Below are positions 43,963-53,231 of a stretch of 64,000 nucleotides of DNA, piece after piece. The DNA is from Candidatus Sumerlaeota bacterium (GTDB lineage: Bacteria; Sumerlaeota; Sumerlaeia; JAFGJS01). The notes under the pieces were generated by a model that was not told where the DNA came from, ran no database searches, and saw nothing but the letters and a program-made list of their open reading frames with translations. The DNA is taken from positions 1-64,000 of the forward strand of contig JAFGJS010000030.1 of assembly GCA_016928995.1 (NCBI GenBank). The letters are read 5' to 3'. The translations under genes and the position numbers were made by a program. Position 1 is the first letter of the stretch. Every line of letters starts with the position of its first letter.

Positions 43963-45018
43963 ATGACAGAGACGGATAACAATAAAGATACGAATGCGCC
44001 ACACGCCGGCGAGGCGTTGCGCGACGTCGGTGAACGGGGCTTTCTGAAGCGTATGCGGCGCGTCATGGGCCGGCCAGACGCCGCGCTGACCGGCGGGCTG
44101 GATGATGATGCGGCGATGATCCGCAGCGGCAAGCGGCGTCATCTGCTGCTGACCAATGATATGCTGGTCGAGGACACGCATTTCACCCTGGCGACAACGC
44201 CGCCGGAGGCGCTGGGGTACAAGATTGTGGCGGTGAATGTCAGCGATATCGCCGCGATGGCCGGACGGCCGGGGCTGATGACCGTGGGGTTGGGCGCTCC
44301 GCCGTCCATGCCAATGGCGGATTTGGAGGCGTTATATCAGGGGATTCGCCAGGCCTGCCGCCTGTTCGGCGTGACGCTGGCCGGCGGCGACACGGTGCGC
44401 GCGGAGCGGCTGACGCTGAGTGTGACGCTTACCGGAGAATATCGAGGACGCAAGAGCCGCGCGCCGCTGCGCTCGCGGATGAAGCCCGGCGACTGGATCT
44501 ACGCGACTGGGACGCTGGGCGACTCAGCCGCTGGTTTGATGCTGCTACTGGAGGCGGAACAGGGGCGCGAGCTGGACGAGGGCGACCGCGAATTCCTGAT
44601 TCAGCGTCATCAGCGGCCCACGCCGCGTGTGAAAGAGGCGCTGGCGCTGCATGCGGCGCTGGGGCGAATGGCGATGATGGACCTGAGCGACGATCTGCTT
44701 TCGTCGTTGCGGATGCTGGCGGAGCTTTCCGGCGCGGGATTCGAGGCGGAGTTGGATGACTTGCCGTTGAGCGAGCCGCTGCTGCGATTCACGGAGAACA
44801 TCGGCCGGCAAGCCTCGGACCTGGCGCTGCTGGGCGGCGAGGATTTTGAGTTGCTCTTCGCCTGCCCCGCCGAACCCGAGCGCGTGCGAGAGATCCTGCA
44901 TCAGGCAAAAATTAAGACGCTCGTGACGCCGATCGGCCGCGCGACAAAAAGCGGCGAGAAATTCCTGCGTCAAGGCCGCGAAATCGCCGTGAAAAGCAAT
45001 TCCTTTTCACATTTTTAA
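43963..45018 (+). CDS. thiL: Thiamine-monophosphate kinase
   Basis: 351 residues from ATG 43963 with GAGG four bases upstream; in-frame starts at 43951 and 43918 are less likely, the latter lying close to the tRNA. ThiL phosphorylates thiamine monophosphate to the pyrophosphate. Family motifs: GLDDDAAMIR (usually G-DDAA), LLTNDMLVEDTHF, VNVSDIAAMAG, TLAGGDTVRAERL, DLSDDLLSSLRML (usually D-SDGL; the Gly is Leu here) and LALLGGEDFELLF. ATP and metal-binding Asp residues are kept. It converges with the bi-domain oxidoreductase gene, 13 bp apart. Confidence 0.92.
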   Translation: MTETDNNKDTNAPHAGEALRDVGERGFLKRMRRVMGRPDAALTGGLDDDAAMIRSGKRRHLLLTNDMLVEDTHFTLATTPPEALGYKIVAVNVSDIAAMAGRPGLMTVGLGAPPSMPMADLEALYQGIRQACRLFGVTLAGGDTVRAERLTLSVTLTGEYRGRKSRAPLRSRMKPGDWIYATGTLGDSAAGLMLLLEAEQGRELDEGDREFLIQRHQRPTPRVKEALALHAALGRMAMMDLSDDLLSSLRMLAELSGAGFEAELDDLPLSEPLLRFTENIGRQASDLALLGGEDFELLFACPAEPERVREILHQAKIKTLVTPIGRATKSGEKFLRQGREIAVKSNSFSHF

Positions 45019-45031
45019 AAATCGAGCGACT

Positions 45032-47164
45032 CTAGATCCGCACGACAATTCCATCTCGCGCCGATTGGACTGCGGCGAAACTTGCGCGGGTCACATTGGC
45101 CAGTTCCGAGAAGGGGATGAGCGGCGCGCCGCCTTCGCTGACGCGTGTGATGAAGGCTTCCACTTCCGCCTGATGCCCTTTGTCCTGCCGGGATGTCTTG
45201 AACTTGCTCAATCGCGGGAATCCATATCCGCGAGTCAGCCGGAAATTTTCCATCCGCATAATCCGGCCATCGCTGAACACTTCCAGCGTTTCCTTGGGGT
45301 AGGACTTTGCGCCGTTGGAGAAGTAATTGATCGTGCCGACCGAGCCGTCTTCAAAGCCGAGGAGGATGCTCATTTTGTCTTCCCGCACGGCCGGACCTTC
45401 TCCGACCATCATGGCGGAAACGGTCTGGATTTTCGCGCCGGTCAGATAGAGTAGCAAATCAATAAAATGGCACGCCTCGCCAATGATCCGGCCGCCGCCC
45501 GCTTGGGGATCCTGAGTCCAGTGATCGGCCGGAATCGCGCCGCTGTTCACTGTCATGGTTAAACACATCGGTTCGCTGCGGCCGCGAAGCGCGTCTTTCA
45601 TTTTTTGAATGTGGGGGCTGAACCGGCGATTGAAGCCGACCATCAGCTGCCGCTCCGGGCGTCTTTTCACGGTTTGCTCGATGTGCTGCAATTGCGTTTC
45701 ATTGAGCGCCAGCGGTTTTTCGACGAACACATGTTTGTCCGCTTCCAACGCTTCGCTGACCAGGTTCGCATGAGAGGCGTGCCCCGTGATGATGAACACA
45801 GCGTTCACGGCTGGATCTTTCAGCATGGTCCGGTAATCGGTCGAGGCCTGTTCGATGCCGTATTTCTTCGCCGCATGCTGCGCCGCCTGCGCCTTGCTGC
45901 GTACCGCCACGTATTTCATCGCCGCATCGGTCTTGCTGATCGCGGGAATCAAGACGCCCGTGGCGAATCCGCCGGCGCCGATGACGCCCACTGTTGTTTT
46001 TTCTGAACCGGCGCTCTGGCGCTGCGTCACCGCCACGTTGATTTCCCGGCTCACTTCCGCGGGATATTCCAGGATGATCCCCAGCGCGGACGGATCGTTC
46101 TGCACTTTATCATAGGCTTTCAGCGCGTCATTGAGCTGGAAGCGGTGCGTGATCAATGGCTTGACGTTCAAGAGGCCGCTGTTGATTGCGCTCAGGATCG
46201 CCTCGAAATTCCGCCCTTCGGTCCAGCGCACGTAGCTGATCGGATAGTCCTGCCCCTTCTGTTCGTAGGTTTCGTCATACCGGCCCGGGCCATAAGAGCA
46301 GGAGACCTGGAAGGTTAATTCTTTTTTATAGAAATCGTCGCGCCGCAAATTCAATCCCACGACGCCGACAAGGATGATGCGTCCGCGCTTGCGGCATGCC
46401 TCGGCCGCTTGATGCATGATCACGTCCGTTTTGGCCGAGGCTGTGATGATGACGCCGTCGACGCCGGCGCCGCCTGTCGCGGTTAAGGCCGACGCCACGG
46501 GATCGGCGCCCGCGTCGAGATTGACTGCTTTGGCGCCGAAGGTTTCGGCCAGCGCCAGGCGATCCGCGTTCAGATCCACGGCCAACACCTCGCAACCGCT
46601 GGCTCGCAGCAGCTGAGCGGTCAGAAGTCCGATCAGGCCCATGCCAAAAACCATGATTGTCTCGCCGAGTTCCGGCTTGAGCAGCCGTACTCCTTGGAGC
46701 GCGATGCTGGCCAGCACGGTGAAGGCGGCTTCTTCGTCAGGAATGCCTTCGGGAACCTTCGCGCAGAGGTTGCGCGGCGCCGCGATGATTTCGGCGTGAT
46801 TGCCGTTGGAGATCACACGATCGCCAGGCGCCAAATCCTGAACGCCCTCGCCGGCTTCCAGCACGACGCCGCAGTTGCAGTAACCCAGCGGCATCGGCGT
46901 GTCGAGTTTGCGGAACACGGCGTCGAGAGTGGGGAGCAGGCCGTCCGTTTTGATCTTATCCAGAACTTGCTTCACCTTGTCCGGTTGCTGCCGCGCTTTT
47001 TGGATCAGGCTCGCCTGGCTGAACTCCACGAGCATACGTTCCGTGCCCGATGAAATCAGCGAGGCCCGGGATTGAATGAGCGCTTCACCGCGTCCCGCCG
47101 TTGGGGATGGAAGTTCAGCGATTTCCATCTTGCCGGTCTTTAAGTGTTGAAGGATTTGTTTCAT
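45032..47164 (-). CDS. Bi-domain oxidoreductase: zinc-type alcohol dehydrogenase + Gfo/Idh/MocA
   Basis: 710 residues. The first 370 form a medium-chain dehydrogenase with GEALIQSRASLISSGTERM, LGYCNCGVVLEAGEGVQDL, the NAD site VFGMGLIGLLTAQLL and GADP. The second half is Gfo/Idh/MocA: VGVIGAGGFATGVLIPAISK, HVFVEKPLALNE (catalytic Lys of EKP) and GFNRRFSPH. This fusion is recurrent in exopolysaccharide and O-antigen loci and is thought to act on nucleotide sugars or sugar acids. It is the last gene of the minus-strand locus. Confidence 0.9.
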   Translation of the reverse strand: MKQILQHLKTGKMEIAELPSPTAGRGEALIQSRASLISSGTERMLVEFSQASLIQKARQQPDKVKQVLDKIKTDGLLPTLDAVFRKLDTPMPLGYCNCGVVLEAGEGVQDLAPGDRVISNGNHAEIIAAPRNLCAKVPEGIPDEEAAFTVLASIALQGVRLLKPELGETIMVFGMGLIGLLTAQLLRASGCEVLAVDLNADRLALAETFGAKAVNLDAGADPVASALTATGGAGVDGVIITASAKTDVIMHQAAEACRKRGRIILVGVVGLNLRRDDFYKKELTFQVSCSYGPGRYDETYEQKGQDYPISYVRWTEGRNFEAILSAINSGLLNVKPLITHRFQLNDALKAYDKVQNDPSALGIILEYPAEVSREINVAVTQRQSAGSEKTTVGVIGAGGFATGVLIPAISKTDAAMKYVAVRSKAQAAQHAAKKYGIEQASTDYRTMLKDPAVNAVFIITGHASHANLVSEALEADKHVFVEKPLALNETQLQHIEQTVKRRPERQLMVGFNRRFSPHIQKMKDALRGRSEPMCLTMTVNSGAIPADHWTQDPQAGGGRIIGEACHFIDLLLYLTGAKIQTVSAMMVGEGPAVREDKMSILLGFEDGSVGTINYFSNGAKSYPKETLEVFSDGRIMRMENFRLTRGYGFPRLSKFKTSRQDKGHQAEVEAFITRVSEGGAPLIPFSELANVTRASFAAVQSARDGIVVRI

Positions 47165-47207
47165 TTGAGCTCCAATCCCGCGCTTTCATGCCGCCTTATA
47201 ACTTATG

Positions 47208-48374
47208 TCATGCGGGGCCGTTTTTTTTCGAAGCGGCATAGCCGTGAATTGTGATTGGCCGGTTTTGCTCCAGCGCCTCGCGTGTCTTGAGAAAGAGATT
47301 CCCCGTCTCCCAAACGTATTCAATTGAACATCCCTGCGCCCCGGCGTCTGCCGTTGGCCGCGCCATCTCGTAACTGCGCAGGATATTCTCCCGATGCCCG
47401 TGATCGCGAAACAGCGGCGCGATCCTGCGCTTTTTTTCCACCACTTCGATGGTCAGCGTTTTAAAGTCATCCATGGAAATCAACGCATTGCCGCGATGCG
47501 CCGCAAACCGTTCGCGCACTCCTTCGAAGGTGTGGCCTTTCGCTGAGAATGTGATCGCCGCGATGCTTTCGTCGCCAAACACATACGTCACCGCGATGTC
47601 GCAATCCGATTTTTCACCGCGCGTCGGCGTGATGGTCAGCGGATAACGATTCTCCGGCGCGACCATTTGCAGCACGAAGTCCGTCCAGTGGCACAGATTG
47701 CCCAGCACGCGTCCGCCTTCTTCCGGCTTGAAATACCAATGCTCCGGCGCGATTTCATGCCCCGCGATGAACCAGTTGAACATCGCCGGACCGTCCTGCG
47801 CGGCCAGACATTCCATGATCGCGCGCCCCATGCGGCTCATCGGACGGTTGAATCCCAATCCCACTCGTCCTTTGCTTTCCGCCATCGCTGCGCAGAGCCG
47901 CTCGAGCTGCTCTTCACGCACCACATGCGGTTTTTCGATATGCACATGCTTGCCTGCCTTCAGCGCCTGAATCGCATACTCCGCATGCGAGGCGTGGTTC
48001 GACGCGATGTAAATCAGATCAATCGCGGGGTCGTTGATGATTTTTTCCGCGTCATCCGTGTAGTAGCGCAGTCCGTATTTTTCGTACAGCGACGCCGCCT
48101 TGTGCAGGTCGATGTCCATCGCGCCGCGCATCACCCGGTCGTATTTTTTATGCAGATAGTATGCGATGTTGCTGAAGGCGAAATTTCCGCAGCCGATCAA
48201 TCCCACATGCCCGCCGTCTTCGATGCGCTCCGGCAAGGCCGGCAGCGGATCGAAGCGCTTTTTCATGTGGTATTGCCCTTTGATTTTAACCAGCGTGCGG
48301 CTGGGGCCGTAAAGCCGCATGTAACGCAGAGCCTTTTTTATTTTAAATCCCAATTTTTGCGTCGTGTAATCCAT
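47208..48374 (-). CDS. Gfo/Idh/MocA-family oxidoreductase
   Basis: 388 residues. After a basic N-terminal extension (about 50 residues) the Rossmann fold begins at GHVGLIGCGNFAFSNIAYYL; the catalytic EKPH motif is in HVHIEKPHVVREEQ and GRVGLGFNRPMSR follows. It has the same fold as the second half of the adjacent bi-domain enzyme, and the pair probably act in one sugar-modification branch. Substrate unknown. Confidence 0.88.
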   Translation of the reverse strand: MDYTTQKLGFKIKKALRYMRLYGPSRTLVKIKGQYHMKKRFDPLPALPERIEDGGHVGLIGCGNFAFSNIAYYLHKKYDRVMRGAMDIDLHKAASLYEKYGLRYYTDDAEKIINDPAIDLIYIASNHASHAEYAIQALKAGKHVHIEKPHVVREEQLERLCAAMAESKGRVGLGFNRPMSRMGRAIMECLAAQDGPAMFNWFIAGHEIAPEHWYFKPEEGGRVLGNLCHWTDFVLQMVAPENRYPLTITPTRGEKSDCDIAVTYVFGDESIAAITFSAKGHTFEGVRERFAAHRGNALISMDDFKTLTIEVVEKKRRIAPLFRDHGHRENILRSYEMARPTADAGAQGCSIEYVWETGNLFLKTREALEQNRPITIHGYAASKKNGPA

Positions 48375-48386
48375 GCATGCCCGCCT

Positions 48387-49541
48387 CTAATTTCCTCGCC
48401 AATCCACGAGCGCCGAATAGGTTTCATCGGCGCACTTTTCCCAGGAGAACGCGGCCGCGCGATCCCGCGCGCGTTTTCGCAAATCGTTGCTCAATGCCTC
48501 GTTTTCAATGCACCGCCGCATCCGCTCCGCCAAGCCGTCAATGTCTCGCGCGCGGCATTCCAGCGTGCAATCCTGGAAAATTTCCGGCAACGGCGGCCGG
48601 TCCGTGGAGACAATCGCGCAACCGGATGCCATCGCTTCAATCGCGATATTCGGGCATGCCTCGATCTCCGTCGCGATCACGCAAACTCGACAGCGGCGGT
48701 ATAGAGCGGCCATGATTTCCCGCGAAACATGCCCGGCTGCCAGGATTCGTTCGCGCGCAGGCGATGCTTGAATGGTCTGCTCGATCAGGCGTCCATAGCG
48801 CTGGTCGATTCCCGCGCCTGCAATCACAAGTTGGAGCTCGCTGTCCGAAGGACCGGTCAATCGCCCGTACGCTGCGATCACATCTTCGCAACGACGGTAG
48901 GGAAGCAACGAACCGCAGGTCAAGATGAATTCACGGTTCACGCCGATGTCTTTCAAGGCTTTCCCATCATGCTCCTGCGCAGCGTCATCCGGAGCGAAAC
49001 TTGCGTCCCGCCCATGATAGATCCGCCGGACGCGATTCGCATCGACGCCCAATTCCTCGATCAGGCAATTCCGCGCATAGTCCGACACGGCGATGATCCG
49101 ATCCGCTTCACGCAACGCTTTCGCAGATTGCCTACGCAGCGCGCGGTTGCGCAATCCCTGGCGAAAACTGTAGCGATAATTCATGAAGCGGAACGGCTCC
49201 ATATTGCGCAGCATCAGCACTTGCTTCACGCCGGGCGCCTTCGGCCCGATCTGATATGGCGTAAAGAGGACATCCGACTCTAATTCCCGCGCGATGCGCG
49301 CCATGTTTCGCCGTTCCCATACAATCCGCCGCCATCCAGCCGGACGCGCACCCTGGATCAAAACGAGCTGCTCTTTCTGTGTCGATGGCAATAATACAGA
49401 TTGGCTTTCATGCGCCAAGAACTTCAATTCATGTCCGTCTGCCGCATTTTGAAATCGAGCCGCCAGCAAAGGAGCTAGATTACATAGATAAGACACCGCC
49501 CCGCCGCTGACCGAGGATAGGCAATTGATTAGAATTTTCAT
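48387..49541 (-). CDS. GT4 glycosyltransferase
   Basis: 384 residues. N-terminal MKILINCLSSVSGGAVSYLC is a GT4 start with the Gly-rich loop. DRIIAVSDYARNCLIEELGV, FILTCGSLLPYRRCEDVI and the donor-site EX7E in EIEACPNIAIEAMASG are present. Twelve bases separate it from the oxidoreductase downstream and 22 from the GT4 upstream. It should add one residue of the repeat unit. Confidence 0.88.
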   Translation of the reverse strand: MKILINCLSSVSGGAVSYLCNLAPLLAARFQNAADGHELKFLAHESQSVLLPSTQKEQLVLIQGARPAGWRRIVWERRNMARIARELESDVLFTPYQIGPKAPGVKQVLMLRNMEPFRFMNYRYSFRQGLRNRALRRQSAKALREADRIIAVSDYARNCLIEELGVDANRVRRIYHGRDASFAPDDAAQEHDGKALKDIGVNREFILTCGSLLPYRRCEDVIAAYGRLTGPSDSELQLVIAGAGIDQRYGRLIEQTIQASPARERILAAGHVSREIMAALYRRCRVCVIATEIEACPNIAIEAMASGCAIVSTDRPPLPEIFQDCTLECRARDIDGLAERMRRCIENEALSNDLRKRARDRAAAFSWEKCADETYSALVDWRGN

Positions 49542-49563
49542 CGAGGCGTCCTTGCGCGGCGGA

Positions 49564-50805
49564 TCAGTAATGCGTATTATTGTTTGACGGCTGTAAATTT
49601 TTTTCTGTTGTGCGAATTCTACGTAATATTTCCTCCAACGCCGCGCCCCAGGTTGATTCCCAGGTGAAGCGGCGTTTCACGTCCTCGCGCGCCAGACGCC
49701 CCATACGTTCGCGCATTCCGCTGTCATTCGCCAGCAGCAGGATCGCGTCCGCCAAGGCTTTCTCATCCGCCGGTTGGAACAATAATCCTGTTTCTTCGTG
49801 GTTAATCACTTCACGGTTGCATGCGTAATCCGGCGCTATTGTCGCTAATTCCGACGCCATATATTCCTGAATTTTTATGGGACAGATGATGTCCGTTGAT
49901 CCGGGCAGCACGGCGATGTCCAGCGCGGACAAGATTCCAGGCACTTCGTCTTTGGGCACGCCGGGAATCATCATCATCGATGATTGGAGCAAATTTCGTC
50001 TTGCTGCTAAACGATGTGCCTTGTCATATTCTTTGCCCGAACCCACCATGAGGCAGCACACATTGTTTATCCCTCGCTCTTGAATTTTGGCCATCGCCTC
50101 AATAAGGAGGCACGTGCTATGGTACCAGGCATAACTTCCTAGATATCCAATCAGCACCGTATCTTTGGAGATGCCCAGTCGTTTGCGTGTTTCTTCACGC
50201 TCTTGCGCATCGCATCGGAATTGCTGGGGATCGACAGCATTATGCGCGACAATGATCTTGTCGCTATTAATGCCTTGTTGGATCAAATCTACTCGCAAAA
50301 CCTCGGATTCTGTGACGATGAAATCAGCCTCTTCATTTTTCCAATGTTCCATCCTTCGGGCTCGATGCAAGTGCAATGAAAGCGAATATGCGGCGATGTT
50401 ATCCTTCCACTCCAGAACATACGGAACGCCAAATTGGCGCGCCAACTTCAAACCCGCGCAATGCAACCGGCAAGATCGCTCCCACACAATGTCGGGTTTG
50501 AATGCTTTACATTGAAGTTCCAGATGTCGCAGCATCTCCATGTCATGGTGGATATCCCGCCGTTCTGAAACGCTACGGATCAGCGGATTGAGTATTTCGA
50601 CGCGCCGATACCACTGCCGATGAAAAGAATGCTTCCCGTACTCCCGGCTCTGGCTGTTACTCGAATTCGGCAAAATGTCGCCGCCGCAAATGGCTTTTAC
50701 TTCAAAGCCCAACTTTTTCCAACAAGCGAGAAACGAAGAGATTTTTCGACCCGGATTATCGCTGAATATGCTTCGTCCGCCGGCGATGTATAGCACTTTG
50801 CTCAT
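49564..50805 (-). CDS. GT4 glycosyltransferase
   Basis: 413 residues. MSKVLYIAGGRSIFSDNPGR begins the acceptor domain; DFIVTESEVLRVDLIQQGI and DTVLIGYLGSYAWYHSTCLL lie around the domain junction. In the donor loop the usual first Glu of EX7E is not obvious (PGSTDIICPIKIQEYMAS), with IQEYMAS providing the second, as in GT4 enzymes of the WbuB type. Part of the run of four consecutive glycosyltransferase genes. Confidence 0.87.
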   Translation of the reverse strand: MSKVLYIAGGRSIFSDNPGRKISSFLACWKKLGFEVKAICGGDILPNSSNSQSREYGKHSFHRQWYRRVEILNPLIRSVSERRDIHHDMEMLRHLELQCKAFKPDIVWERSCRLHCAGLKLARQFGVPYVLEWKDNIAAYSLSLHLHRARRMEHWKNEEADFIVTESEVLRVDLIQQGINSDKIIVAHNAVDPQQFRCDAQEREETRKRLGISKDTVLIGYLGSYAWYHSTCLLIEAMAKIQERGINNVCCLMVGSGKEYDKAHRLAARRNLLQSSMMMIPGVPKDEVPGILSALDIAVLPGSTDIICPIKIQEYMASELATIAPDYACNREVINHEETGLLFQPADEKALADAILLLANDSGMRERMGRLAREDVKRRFTWESTWGAALEEILRRIRTTEKNLQPSNNNTHY

Positions 50806-50823
50806 TATGCAATTCCCAGGCGC

Positions 50824-51966
50824 TTATGCAGATTTATTTTCAGTGTAGATGGCTTTAAGCGCTTTGATATTGTTTTTTATATTGAATGGGCTTTTCTCAA
50901 TGATGCTCAGGGCTTTGCTCTGTTTCATGATTCGATTCGTGATCTTCGTGTGGAATATCGCTTGCGCCCATTCCTCTGGCGACTGCGATAGAGAGATTCT
51001 TTGTACGAGATGAGAGATGACATCCGCTTCTTTGGGGATTGTATCCGAACAAATGCAAGGCAGACCAGCGGCTTGCGCTTCCACCAGCGCCAGTCCTAAG
51101 CCTTCATATAGTGAAGGAAACAGGAATAGATCCATCGCGCCTAGCATGATTTGCGGCACATCAGTACGAACTCCTGTAAAAAAAACATTGTCTTTAAGCC
51201 CAGATTGAGCGGCTTGGACTTCAATCTTCGACTTAAACTTTCCATCACCCACAAATAAAAAAACAATGCCGGGATCTTTTTTTTGAATTTCTCTAGCGAT
51301 TTCAATAATGAATTCATGGTTTTTTTGGCTATTTCGAAAGCTTCCCACATGGCCTACTACATAAGCGCCTTTTGGCAATCCGAACGATTCTCGCAAAACA
51401 TCCTTTTTCGTCGTTGCTCCAAATATAGAAAAATCCACGCCGTAATATAAAAGTTTCCAGCGTGAATCCTCGCGCCAATGCGGGCCGAAATAGCTGTTGG
51501 CTGCTATTTCTGAACAAGCGAATCCATGTGTGGCGTGAACTTTGCTGTTTTTTTGACTCTGTAGTGCAAACAACCGCTGGAAAAAATTACTTGGCATCGC
51601 CTGGGACATGTCGTTGTGGCTATGGACAATGCGGATGGGCGTTCCAACTTGTTTGGCGGCGGACATAACAGGGCCGTTCCAGTTCACGCAATGCGAATGG
51701 ACAACATCATATGGCCCGTATTTTATTAGTATCGCTTTTAATTCGCGCATATATCTCAACGGCCGGGAGGGTGAGCAACAATGATATAAACTACACCCCA
51801 TATCCTTCAATTCCTCGCCATAATCGCCAGGCTTGTCTGCATGAATAAGAAAGTCCATGCGATATTGATCGCGATCAATGTTACGTAATACATGCATTAA
51901 CCACGTCTCAACTCCTCCGCGATTCATCGAGTAAACGACTTGAAGTATTCTTACAGGCTTAACCAT
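50824..51966 (-). CDS. GT4 glycosyltransferase (EpsF-like)
   Basis: 380 residues. LQVVYSMNRGGVETWLMHVL, IRIVHSHNDMSQAMPSNFF, HGFACSEIAANSYFG, VVGHVGSFRNSQKNHEF and SLYEGLGLALVEAQAAG (EX7E) match the EpsF/CapM-like group common in exopolysaccharide loci. The base composition is visibly more AT-rich than in the Hyf-like operon, as is common for transferred glycan loci. Confidence 0.9.
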   Translation of the reverse strand: MVKPVRILQVVYSMNRGGVETWLMHVLRNIDRDQYRMDFLIHADKPGDYGEELKDMGCSLYHCCSPSRPLRYMRELKAILIKYGPYDVVHSHCVNWNGPVMSAAKQVGTPIRIVHSHNDMSQAMPSNFFQRLFALQSQKNSKVHATHGFACSEIAANSYFGPHWREDSRWKLLYYGVDFSIFGATTKKDVLRESFGLPKGAYVVGHVGSFRNSQKNHEFIIEIAREIQKKDPGIVFLFVGDGKFKSKIEVQAAQSGLKDNVFFTGVRTDVPQIMLGAMDLFLFPSLYEGLGLALVEAQAAGLPCICSDTIPKEADVISHLVQRISLSQSPEEWAQAIFHTKITNRIMKQSKALSIIEKSPFNIKNNIKALKAIYTENKSA

Positions 51967-51988
51967 ATGACTTTTCTAACCGGCTGAT

Positions 51989-53206
51989 TCACTGCTCTGA
52001 TATTTGCGTTCCAAAGCAATGTCCAAATTTTGAAAATAAAGCATCCCTTACAATCCCCATTTGTTTTTCGTAAGTGTTATTCGATGCTGACTGCAATCCG
52101 TTTTGAATGATGGCGATGCGTTTTTTCGGATTATCCAAGAGAAACTCTACAGCCTGGACGATCTCCCGCGAGGATCCTGGCTGAATCAGCAGACCATTAT
52201 GATTTTGTTCAATCATGCCGGAAACGCTGCCGATTCGTGTGGCGATGACCGGACAGCTTTTTGCCATCGCTTCCATAATCACCTTTGGGCGGCCTTCCGA
52301 TGCGACAGACGGCAAGATAAATATATCATGAGATTTGTAATACTCCCATAATCTGGGTCCAAACGGAACTCGTCCCGCGAATTCCACTGCATTGCTCATC
52401 TCAGTTCTTGCGACTTCTGTTTTCAATTTTGCTAACAATGTGCCCTCTCCAACTAAGGTCAGGCAAATATCTCTCCCGCCTTGTCGCAGCAGGCGCACCG
52501 CTTCCAAGAGAAAAATTACGCCTTTTCTAGGGGAAATGTTCCCGACAAACAACAGTCGACAGGGCTTTGATTGGCAAGTATCGCGGAATTCCTCGATATC
52601 GCGCTGTTCAACGAGAAAATTTGCAAAGACGCAGAAATCAGTGCGATTTTGAGCATAGCGCTCAAGCAGCTTTTCACCGACGGCAAATAGTGCGTCGCAC
52701 TGGGCGGTTGTTTCCCTGAAGATCCTGTCTGCACGCCATACAATAAATGGCCGCAGAATACGCTTCAGGCCGATTCGCCATTCCGCGGAGTAGGCCTCCG
52801 CCCAATCACCGTGCAATGAGACGATAGTGTGTTTATTCATTCTTTTTGCAATCCGGACTGCATGCCATCCTTCGTACGATGGCAATCGGCCATAAACAAT
52901 GTCAACATCGCTAAGAAGATCTGCCAGGCGACGTGGAGCCAGACCGAGATTATTCAACAGGGCGCCATATTTATCCTGCGGGCCTCGCAACTCGCGCGCA
53001 TCAGTATGCTCAGGAAGGCGAACCCAATCCTTCTGCCCTTCACGATACTCCACACGAGGCCGCACAAGCGTCGCTCGTTTGAAGCAACGTGTGAAAATTT
53101 CAAGAATACGACACTCTACAGGATTCACATAGCAAGTATCATTTTGTTGCGTATATGGTACATGCGATACGATCGCTACATGGGCGTTCAGAATATCGTT
53201 CTGCAT
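51989..53206 (-). CDS. GT4 glycosyltransferase
   Basis: 405 residues. IVSLHGDWAEAYSAEWRIGL, TAQCDALFAVGEKLLERYAQ, CRLLFVGNISPRKGVIFLLE and SVASEGRPKVIMEAMAKSCP (EX7E) define a GT4 enzyme. It sits 22 bp downstream of the GT4 reading frame order and 25 bp after the polymerase gene, likely in the same transcript. Donor and acceptor unknown. Confidence 0.88.
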   Translation of the reverse strand: MQNDILNAHVAIVSHVPYTQQNDTCYVNPVECRILEIFTRCFKRATLVRPRVEYREGQKDWVRLPEHTDARELRGPQDKYGALLNNLGLAPRRLADLLSDVDIVYGRLPSYEGWHAVRIAKRMNKHTIVSLHGDWAEAYSAEWRIGLKRILRPFIVWRADRIFRETTAQCDALFAVGEKLLERYAQNRTDFCVFANFLVEQRDIEEFRDTCQSKPCRLLFVGNISPRKGVIFLLEAVRLLRQGGRDICLTLVGEGTLLAKLKTEVARTEMSNAVEFAGRVPFGPRLWEYYKSHDIFILPSVASEGRPKVIMEAMAKSCPVIATRIGSVSGMIEQNHNGLLIQPGSSREIVQAVEFLLDNPKKRIAIIQNGLQSASNNTYEKQMGIVRDALFSKFGHCFGTQISEQ

Positions 53207-53231
53207 CGTTCATTTCAACTTCGTAAAAAAA